Below, piece by piece: positions 5,894 to 11,327 of a DNA stretch of 11,327 nucleotides. The position numbers and the translations under genes are program-made. Location: assembly GCA_964524995.1 (NCBI GenBank), contig CAZGDV010000095.1, positions 1 to 11,327 of the forward strand, in the 5' to 3' direction. The stretch's first letter is position 1. Every line of letters begins with the position of its first letter. The stretch is from CAZGDV01 sp964524995. GTDB lineage: Bacteria > Chloroflexota > Dehalococcoidia > SZUA-161. The notes beneath the pieces are model-generated. The model was given only the letters and a program-made list of their open reading frames with translations, was not told where the DNA came from and made no database searches.

Positions 5894-6813
5894 GATTCAA
5901 GTATCGGGACAAGGGCACGATCATACACAGGCTGAACCCCCTGTGCAAGATGGCATGGGTTGTCAGCGTCTTCGTTCTGGCCCTGACGCTCGACGATCCC
6001 TTCTTCCTGGTACTGCTCTTCCTCTCCACGCTCCCGGTTGTCGCTGCGGCGAGATCCTGGCGTGAATGGGCATCCTTCATGAAGCTGGCGGCATTCCTAT
6101 GCGTAGCAATCGTCGTCATCAATCTGCTCGTCAGCTATCATGGCGACCACGTATTGGCTACGGCTCCCTTCAGCGTGCCCATCATGGGGACACCCACCAT
6201 TACGCTGGAAGCCATCGTGTTTGGCCTGGCCATGGGGCTGCGCCTGCTCGCGGTGATCTCGGCGTTGAGCATCTTCACGCTGACCGTCCATCCAGACGAC
6301 ATGATGCTGATAATGATCAAGCTGAGATTGCCGTACAAATCTGTGCTCGTGACCTCGCTTGCATCACGCTTCATGCCGACACTGCTCAACGACATGCAGC
6401 GGATATCGGACGTACAGCGTTCTCGCGGCGTCGAACTCGACCGGAGCGGTCTCGTCCAGAAGGTGAAGGCGCGCATGACGGTCCTGATCCCTCTTCTCTC
6501 GAACTCGTTGGACAGGTCCGTCCAGGTCGCCGAGGCAATGGAGGCCAGGGCCTTCGGCGGCGATGCCAGGAGGACATTCTATCGCAATATAGCCATGAGC
6601 CGCTTCGATTGGATGGCATTGCTGCTGGCCTTCACACCATGCGTAATCGGTCTGGTCATGCTGGTCAGGGGTGTGGGCCAGTATTCCTACTACCCCACGC
6701 TCGATGCCGTGGCGATGACGGCTGTCGAGTGGGGTGCGCTGGCGCTGCTGGCGGCCCTGCTGGGCCTCATCGTTCCGCTGGCTTTCCTCAAGAGGGCGGT
6801 GGACCTTGATTAG
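5890..6813 (+). CDS. ecfT: ECF transporter transmembrane coupling protein EcfT
   Basis: This 307-aa membrane protein couples ATP hydrolysis in the EcfA dimer to toppling of the substrate-binding S component. It has hydrophobic segments at about 22-37, 39-55, 64-84, 105-132, 241-260 and 273-299. The long cytoplasmic stretch between them carries the two coupling-helix motifs of the family: SRG at 178-180 (in DVQRSRGVELDRSG) and ARAFG at 219-223 (in VAEAMEARAFGG). The N-terminal RDKGTIIHRLNPLCKM is also typical. The ATG shares ATGA with the upstream stop, so translation is coupled to the DUF4430 lipoprotein. Placement directly between a surface DUF4430 gene and the ATPase gene marks a dedicated importer, not a shared housekeeping ECF module. 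It belongs to the CbiQ/EcfT family; substrate cannot be read from this subunit. Confidence 0.92.
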   Translation: MRFKYRDKGTIIHRLNPLCKMAWVVSVFVLALTLDDPFFLVLLFLSTLPVVAAARSWREWASFMKLAAFLCVAIVVINLLVSYHGDHVLATAPFSVPIMGTPTITLEAIVFGLAMGLRLLAVISALSIFTLTVHPDDMMLIMIKLRLPYKSVLVTSLASRFMPTLLNDMQRISDVQRSRGVELDRSGLVQKVKARMTVLIPLLSNSLDRSVQVAEAMEARAFGGDARRTFYRNIAMSRFDWMALLLAFTPCVIGLVMLVRGVGQYSYYPTLDAVAMTAVEWGALALLAALLGLIVPLAFLKRAVDLD

Positions 6814-8473
6814 GATCAGGGGACTCGATTTCTACTACTCGGATTCCGAGAAGCCGGCCTTGAGGAGTGTCGACCTCGACATCGGGGAGGGCGAGTTCGT
6901 CCTGGTTACCGGGCCCTCCGGCTGCGGCAAGTCCAGCCTCTGCAGATGTCTCAACGGCCTCATACCTCACTACTACGGCGGCAGAATCCGAGGGCGAATT
7001 GACGTGTGCGGTCTGAACGTCCTCAAGCACGCGACGCGCGAGATGGCCAGCAGGGTGGGAATGGTGTTCCAGGACCCCGAGAACCAACTGGTGGCTACCG
7101 ATGTCGAGCGTGAGGTGGCCTTTGGGCTCGAGAACCTTCGGTTCTCGAGGGACGTCATGGCCAAGAGGGTCGAGGAAGCTCTCGACGCCGTAGGCATTCC
7201 AGGAATCCGGCACCGGCAGACCAGCGACCTCTCTGGAGGCGAGAAACAGAAGGTGGCAATCGCCTCGGTTCTCGCCCTGCACCCGGACGTGCTGGTGCTC
7301 GACGAGCCTACATCCGAGCTGGACCCCAAGGGAGCGGAGGATGTCCTCTCCATCATCCAGCGGCTCAACGATGAGCTGGGCATAACCGTTGTGCTCATCG
7401 AGCACCGCCTGGACAGGGTCGTTCACCTGGTGGACAGAATGATCGTGCTCCGCGACGGAGGCGTCATCGCCGACGGCACCCCCAGAGACGTGCTCAGCAG
7501 GCCCGATCTGGCCCGGTGGGGCATCGGGGTACCACCGATAGTCAGGCTCGTTCAGGGACTCAACGGGCACGGTGACAGCGAAGCCATCATGCCGCTCACC
7601 GTGAAGGAAGGGCGATCCTCCCTGAGAGACGCCTTCCAGGATATCGAGAGCACCCCCACGCCTGCCCCGAGCAAGCCCACCGGAGACCCGGCTATCGAAG
7701 TGGAACGGCTGTGGTACGTGTATCCCGACGGCCCGACGGCACTGAGGAACGTGGGCCTGACCATTCGCAGGGGCGAGATGGTGGCAGTAATGGGCCGGAA
7801 CTCCTCCGGCAAGACGACGCTCGTGAAGCATTTCAACGGCCTGCTCAAGCCATCGAAGGGGAAGGTCAGAGTATTGGGCCAACTCACATCCAGGCACACC
7901 GTCGCAGAGATGTCACGCAACGTCGGCTTCGTATTCCAAAACCCCAACGATCACATGTTCTGTGACACGGTGGAGCAAGAGATAGCCTTCATACTCAGGA
8001 ACAGGGGTTTGAGCAAGGCAGAGTCGCAGGCCAGGATCGACCGGATGCTGGATACATTCGGCCTGGCCGGGTATCGGAAGGAGTACCCGAGGGACCTCAG
8101 CGGCGGCGAGCGCCAGCGGGTGGCCATGGCGTCGGTGCTGGTGGCCGAGCCCGAGGTCCTCATCCTGGACGAGCCCACCAGGGGAATGGAATATGGACTC
8201 AAATCCGAACTCATGAGCCTGCTGGACGAGTACCGCCGGGCGGGAAACACGGTTGTGCTCGTCACGCACGATGTCGAGATGGTGGCGGAGTACGCGGACA
8301 GGGTGATCCTGCTCAGCGAAGGGGCCGTGGTAGTCGACGGGCACAAGAAGCAGGTCCTGTCCGGCGCTCTGGCCTTCTCTCCACAGATCAATCGATTGAT
8401 GCAGGGCATCGGGGGAAAGGGCGCTCTCAGCGACGTGTTGACGGTGGACGAGGCCCTGGGGTTGCTGAAATGA
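6806..8473 (+). CDS. ecfA: Fused ECF ATPase with two ABC domains (EcfA-EcfA')
   Basis: This 555-aa cytoplasmic ATPase contains both nucleotide-binding domains of the ECF module. Domain 1: Walker A GPSGCGKSS (36-44), Q-loop VFQDPENQ, signature LSGGEKQ (142-148), Walker B VLVLDEPTSELDP (162-174), switch His200. A linker (about 250-295, Pro/Ser-rich) follows. Domain 2: Walker A GRNSSGKTT (330-338), Q-loop VFQNPND, signature LSGGERQ (431-437), Walker B VLILDEPTRGMEY (451-463), switch His488. Both sites look catalytically competent, except that the second D-loop reads RGME where RGLD/RGMD is usual. The start is TTG 6806, overlapping the ecfT end by 8 nt, with GAGGG (6792-6796) 9 nt before it. An ATG at 6734 would add 24 residues of out-of-family, Arg/Trp-rich sequence read through ecfT, so it is rejected. 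The TGA overlaps the EcfS ATG. Confidence 0.92.
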   Translation: MIRIRGLDFYYSDSEKPALRSVDLDIGEGEFVLVTGPSGCGKSSLCRCLNGLIPHYYGGRIRGRIDVCGLNVLKHATREMASRVGMVFQDPENQLVATDVEREVAFGLENLRFSRDVMAKRVEEALDAVGIPGIRHRQTSDLSGGEKQKVAIASVLALHPDVLVLDEPTSELDPKGAEDVLSIIQRLNDELGITVVLIEHRLDRVVHLVDRMIVLRDGGVIADGTPRDVLSRPDLARWGIGVPPIVRLVQGLNGHGDSEAIMPLTVKEGRSSLRDAFQDIESTPTPAPSKPTGDPAIEVERLWYVYPDGPTALRNVGLTIRRGEMVAVMGRNSSGKTTLVKHFNGLLKPSKGKVRVLGQLTSRHTVAEMSRNVGFVFQNPNDHMFCDTVEQEIAFILRNRGLSKAESQARIDRMLDTFGLAGYRKEYPRDLSGGERQRVAMASVLVAEPEVLILDEPTRGMEYGLKSELMSLLDEYRRAGNTVVLVTHDVEMVAEYADRVILLSEGAVVVDGHKKQVLSGALAFSPQINRLMQGIGGKGALSDVLTVDEALGLLK

Positions 8474-9174
8474 GGAAGAGCCGACTCATCCTGCTTCTCA
8501 TCTTCGCTCTGGGGTTGGTTGGTCTGGTAGCGCAGGGCGTCGTTTCTGGGTCATCAGGCGGCCCCGTTGGGTGGGGTCTTGCGTCGTTCATCATAGCGGT
8601 CCTCGCGGTCATAGCGTTCTTCTTCGAGTACCAATCAATGGCTATCGGCTCGAAGGAGATAGCGCTGGTCGCCATGCTGGGCACCATATCGGCCGCAGTG
8701 AGAATTCCATTTGCGGCGATACCAAACGTCCAACCGTGCACCTACCTGATCATATGCACCGGCTACGTTTTCGGGCCTGTTGCCGGCTTCATGGTGGGGG
8801 CCCTGACACCACTCGTATCCAACTTCTACCTGGGCCACGGCCCCTGGACGCCGTTCGAGATGCTGGCCTGGGGCATGATGGGCGTATTGGGAGCGGCGGC
8901 AGGGAGAGCGCGGGTCGGAACGTTCGGGCTGGTCGTTCTGGGTGTGGTCGGCGCATTCGTCTATGGCTGGACAATCAACACATGGTACTGGGCCTCCTTC
9001 ATATACCCGCTCACATTCAAGACGTTCCTCGTATACCAGCTGAACAGCATCTGGTTCGAGGGCTTCCACGCCGTGGGTAACGCAGCCTTCCTCGCGTTCT
9101 TCGGCACAAGGACCATCGCCATAATGGAGCGGTTCAGGAAGCGCTTCAACTGGCAGCCGATCGCCGCCGCCTGA
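8470..9174 (+). CDS. ECF transporter substrate-binding S component (EcfS)
   Basis: This 234-aa integral membrane protein should hold the substrate-binding site of the importer. Residues 60-215 match the S-component core with about six helices, including VRIPFAAIPNVQP (77-89), GYVFGPVAGFMVG (98-110), SNFYLGHGPWTPFEMLAWG (117-135) and the last helix before FRKRFNW. This sequence style is shared by S components encoded with EcfT/EcfA in dedicated operons, including some proposed for cobalamin (CbrT-like). Substrate cannot be proven from sequence. Two additional N-terminal helices (about 5-22 and 36-53) precede the core; S components are commonly near 180 residues, so this is an extension. The ATG is in ATGA overlap with the ATPase stop, and it is the last gene of the operon. 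Confidence 0.88.
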   Translation: MRKSRLILLLIFALGLVGLVAQGVVSGSSGGPVGWGLASFIIAVLAVIAFFFEYQSMAIGSKEIALVAMLGTISAAVRIPFAAIPNVQPCTYLIICTGYVFGPVAGFMVGALTPLVSNFYLGHGPWTPFEMLAWGMMGVLGAAAGRARVGTFGLVVLGVVGAFVYGWTINTWYWASFIYPLTFKTFLVYQLNSIWFEGFHAVGNAAFLAFFGTRTIAIMERFRKRFNWQPIAAA

Positions 9175-9410
9175 ACCGGTCAACCAACCCCCGCATCACA
9201 ACAGTCCTCTCGGTCAACCTATGCCCCTTGCCAACCCACAAGCGCGCCAAACGGAAGTCTCCTCACAGAAGTACGAAGGTACGATTGCGACCAGTAGCCC
9301 GACCTGGGAGAATCAGAACCTGGGGAGGGGATGCGCGACGCATGTTCGCGAGCACCCCAACAGGACCGACCGCAGCAGCGAGCACTCGCTGTCAACAAGG
9401 AGTATCAACA
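9175..9410 (+). other. Intergenic spacer / leader before the 93-aa gene
   Basis: This 236-nt stretch has no convincing gene and no clear intrinsic terminator for the transport operon. A weak promoter candidate is TTGCGA (9285-9290), 17 bp, GAGAAT (9308-9313), each 4 of 6 to consensus. A small hairpin, CGCGA/TCGCG, spans 9334-9350 with a 7-nt loop. An in-frame extension of the next gene back to 9228 reads as Arg/Pro/Thr-rich low-quality protein and is not believed. Confidence 0.4.
9397..9402 (+). promoter_or_regulatory. Shine-Dalgarno site fixing the GTG start of the 93-aa gene
   Basis: AAGGAG sits 8 nt before GTG 9411. It separates the compositionally normal acidic protein from the basic, repetitive in-frame sequence upstream, so it decides the start. 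Confidence 0.65.
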
Positions 9411-9692
9411 GTGATAGAGTACGCTGACCAAATCGAATCCGTTGTCAAGAAGTATACGGCCAAGGCGCGCGAGGAGCTTTGCGAGATACTGGAGGCTAAT
9501 GGCGAGGACGCCGAAGTCGATGTGGAGCTCAAGATAGACTTCTCTCCTGCCGCCAGCCAGGATGCCGATGTCTCCGAGGTGTCGACCAAGACGGCTCCTG
9601 ACAACATGGACGAGATATCGAAGATGCTGTACGCCGCCGAGGACAAGATTCGAGCCCTCTGGGAAGTGCAGATTAACGGCGCGGGCCGCTAG
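9411..9692 (+). CDS. Small acidic helical protein of unknown function
   Basis: This 93-aa protein starts at GTG (IEYADQIESVVKKY...). It is acidic and mostly helical: a helix at about 2-32 (Tyr/Lys/Glu-rich), a short strand-like DVELKIDF (40-47), an Ala/Ser/Asp-rich variable middle (48-66), and a second helix, MDEISKMLYAAEDKIRALWEV (67-87). There is no signal peptide, membrane segment or metal motif. The two helices could pair as a coiled coil or serve as a small adaptor. I do not recognise a family. It stands alone between the transport operon and the convergent minus-strand pair, with its own good SD. Its stop lies inside a GCCGC-TAG-GCGGC hairpin. Confidence 0.65.
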   Translation: MIEYADQIESVVKKYTAKAREELCEILEANGEDAEVDVELKIDFSPAASQDADVSEVSTKTAPDNMDEISKMLYAAEDKIRALWEVQINGAGR

Positions 9693-9697
9693 GCGGC
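9685..9697. terminator. Possible bidirectional hairpin between convergent genes
   Basis: GCCGC (9685-9689) and GCGGC (9693-9697) form a 5-bp stem around the TAG stop of the 93-aa gene, with flanking GCGC copies at 9679-9682 and 9703-9706 that can extend the structure. It lies in the 33-nt gap between convergent genes, where a shared terminator would be expected. No T-run follows on either strand, so the call is weak. Confidence 0.25.
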
Positions 9698-9725
9698 GTC
9701 CGGCGCACGACCATCAACCCCGTCG

Positions 9726-10424
9726 CTATTTGATCGGGGACCATTTGTCGGTCCGCACCAGCTTGCTCTCCCAGCGGTCCCTGTACTTCAATCCCTCCAG
9801 CATCCATTCGCCCGGATGGGCCTCCGGTTCTCCGAAGGTTATGATGAAGGAGAACAGCTCGAAGTTGTATATCTTGGACAGGATTATCCCTTCGTGGAAA
9901 CGCCCCGTACCCGGGCAGGTGCGCCAGCCAGCGACCGCCATGATGACCGGCGGCTGCACCGCAGCCATCTGCGGCTCCAGCACCGTGTGCAGCGCGTCGA
10001 TGTACTCTTCCATGAGTCCGGGATAAGGCCAGCCGGTGTCGTGCAAGTAGAGGGCAGGCATCTCATCGTCCTCCTGAGAGCCAACGGAGGCAAAGTCGAC
10101 CTCCTGCATGGGAGAGCGGGGATTCGGCAGCAGGATCTTTGAGACGACATCCCTCCTGTACTGGCACACATCCTTGTCCCAGGACTTCCATTCGGGCTGC
10201 CCGACCATCCTGTCCACGATCGTGCCCCAGGCCTGCCAGTCCTTGACAGCAGTTATGGAGATCGCCTGATAGCTCAAGTTCGTTCCGTGCGGCACCCTCC
10301 AGAACCACAGCACCCTGGCCAGGTCGTCCTTCTCGATCATGGGCTTCCACTGGTCCCGCATCGCCTCGGAGAAATCGTCCATCTTGCCGCCGATCACCTC
10401 ATGTGTCTCTTGCAGGTAGATCAT
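9726..10424 (-). CDS. NIPSNAP-like / dimeric alpha-beta barrel family protein
   Basis: This 232-aa soluble protein appears to contain two ferredoxin-like (alpha-beta barrel) halves. The first (about 1-100) opens MIYLQETHEVIGGKMDDFSEAM, a strand-turn-helix typical of NIPSNAP and antibiotic-monooxygenase-like domains, with WQAWGTIVDRM (63-73). The second (about 122-230) has ALYLHDTGWPYPG, IDALHTVLEP and FELFSFIITFGEPEA. Such domains often bind small hydrophobic or aromatic ligands or act as cofactor-free oxygenases or isomerases; no catalytic residues can be assigned here. The ATG 10424 has GAGGAGG about 8 nt upstream. The start lies 3 nt after the stop of the flavoprotein gene, so the two are cotranscribed and may act on one pathway. 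There is no signal peptide or membrane segment. The family call is moderate; it could equally be an uncharacterised barrel. Confidence 0.6.
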   Translation of the reverse strand: MIYLQETHEVIGGKMDDFSEAMRDQWKPMIEKDDLARVLWFWRVPHGTNLSYQAISITAVKDWQAWGTIVDRMVGQPEWKSWDKDVCQYRRDVVSKILLPNPRSPMQEVDFASVGSQEDDEMPALYLHDTGWPYPGLMEEYIDALHTVLEPQMAAVQPPVIMAVAGWRTCPGTGRFHEGIILSKIYNFELFSFIITFGEPEAHPGEWMLEGLKYRDRWESKLVRTDKWSPIK

Positions 10425-10427
10425 GAC

Positions 10428-11327
10428 TCATACCTCCTCTGCCAGCGTCGTGGCTTCATATTCGGCGGCCTGCGCCGCCAGTATCCTCCCCAGGGGACTG
10501 TCACCGGTCAATAGCTCCTCAGCCTCACGAATGATGCGCCGGATCATTTCCTCGACGGGCACCACTTCGGTGATCATGCCCACCGCCATCGAGCCGCTCA
10601 TCACCGGCATGGGCTCGGACTCCGAGTGTGGCTTGGCATCCCCGACCAGATCGTAGACCTTCTGCTCCCTGGTGAGCTCGTCCAATCCGGGCGGCGGGGG
10701 CGCGAAGACCTTGTTTCGAAGCTCCGGCGCGTAGGGATCGGCATCGATCAGGCCCTGCTTGTACTTCTCCGCTATGGGACACTCTCTGGTCGCCATGAAA
10801 GCCGTCCCCATGTAGACGCCCTCCGCGCCCATGGCCAGCGCAGCCAGAAACGACCGGCCATCCCCTATGCCGCCAGCAGCGATCACGGGTATCTCGAGGG
10901 CCCGGCATGCAAGCACGACGCTTGTCAGAGTGCTCAAGTGGACCGGGGACTTCTCACCCTCACCCTCGATCCCGACCATCACGATGGCATCCGCCCCCTG
11001 GCGCTCGGCGACGAGCGCGTGCTTCAGCGTGCCCACCTTATGAATCCAGGGTATACCGGCCTCTTTGATGCGCCGGCCGTGCTCCTCCGCCTTGTATGCG
11101 GAGGTAAATACGCCCGCCACCCTCTCCTCGATCGCCACTTCACGGAACCCGTCTATCCTCGGATGCCCGATCAGCGACAGGTTGACGCCGAAGGGGCTGC
11201 CGGTCATGGACCTGGCATTGCGGATATCCTTGCGCAGGTCGTCCGGGGTCTTGAAGGAGGTAGCGGTGATGATGCCGAAGCCGCCGGCTTCAGAGACGGG
11301 GGCTGCTATGTCCGACCTGCCGAATCC
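10428..11327 (-). CDS. Nitronate monooxygenase-like FMN flavoprotein (partial, 5' end outside window)
   Basis: The 299 visible residues run in from the right edge; the frame is open through base 11327, so the N-terminus is missing and the ATG at 11207 is internal. The start of the visible part, SDIAAPVSEAGGFGIITATS, is the family's first barrel strand and glycine loop. FMN phosphate-binding features are AAGGIGDGR (visible residues about 150-158) and ALAMGAEGVYMGTAF (163-177). The TIM-barrel fold of the 2-nitropropane dioxygenase family is clear. The segment IVMVGIEGEGEKSPVH (about 115-130) stands where characterised nitronate monooxygenases have an AGGH motif with the catalytic His; here Glu/Gly replace it. 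The true reaction may therefore be something else, such as an enoyl or other FMN-dependent reduction. It is followed after 3 nt by the NIPSNAP-like gene. Confidence 0.8.
   Translation of the reverse strand, partial: GFGRSDIAAPVSEAGGFGIITATSFKTPDDLRKDIRNARSMTGSPFGVNLSLIGHPRIDGFREVAIEERVAGVFTSAYKAEEHGRRIKEAGIPWIHKVGTLKHALVAERQGADAIVMVGIEGEGEKSPVHLSTLTSVVLACRALEIPVIAAGGIGDGRSFLAALAMGAEGVYMGTAFMATRECPIAEKYKQGLIDADPYAPELRNKVFAPPPPGLDELTREQKVYDLVGDAKPHSESEPMPVMSGSMAVGMITEVVPVEEMIRRIIREAEELLTGDSPLGRILAAQAAEYEATTLAEEV

Noticed and set aside
6734..6805. ATG 6734 as start of the ATPase
   Set aside because: It would overlap ecfT by 80 nt with an Arg/Trp-rich stretch that ABC ATPases do not have; TTG 6806 starts right at the conserved first strand and has GAGGG upstream.
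6788..7897. 369-aa minus-strand open frame opposite the ATPase gene
   Set aside because: It is antisense to both Walker A/B-bearing halves of EcfA; the length is an effect of GC-rich codon bias.
1..11327. CRISPR arrays, insertion sequences, tRNA or rRNA genes, attachment sites
   Set aside because: No regular direct repeats, transposase-like protein, terminal inverted repeats, or tRNA/rRNA signature were seen on either strand.

Overview
This is a GC-rich bacterial window with short-spaced genes. It most resembles an anaerobic Chloroflexota genome, perhaps Dehalococcoidia. That placement is inferred from the gene mix (DUF4430 surface proteins, an ECF transporter, an archaeal-looking winged-helix regulator, NIPSNAP-like and nitronate-monooxygenase-like genes) and not from any marker gene.

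Layout. At the left edge (1-113) is the Cys-rich C-terminus of a plus-strand gene. Two minus-strand genes follow. They encode a winged-helix regulator (147-938) and a DUF71/COG2102 PP-loop ATPase (1026-1721), a family with a published comparative-genomic prediction of a B12-salvage role for some members. From 1997 a textbook sigma70 promoter (TTGACA, 17 bp, TATAAT) fires rightwards into a hairpin-rich leader of almost 390 nt. Then comes a six-gene operon in which each downstream gene overlaps or nearly touches the one before it: a 661-aa secreted protein with an alpha/alpha toroid followed by DUF4430, a small membrane-anchored Ig-like protein, a second DUF4430 protein that looks like a lipoprotein, EcfT, a fused EcfA-EcfA ATPase, and an EcfS substrate-binding membrane protein (to 9174). 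After a 236-nt spacer lies an orphan 93-aa acidic protein (9411-9692). Facing it on the minus strand are a NIPSNAP-like two-repeat protein (9726-10424) and a nitronate monooxygenase-like flavoprotein that runs off the right edge (10428-11327).

How it may work. The domain order of the first operon product is that of animal transcobalamin and intrinsic factor: an alpha6/alpha6 barrel, then a beta domain related to DUF4430. Placed with a second DUF4430 protein, a complete ECF importer and a DUF71 gene, this suggests a surface corrinoid-capture and import system with a divergent salvage/regulation arm. The substrate is an inference. The transporter identity is clear from motifs, but no cobalamin riboswitch could be recognised in either leader.
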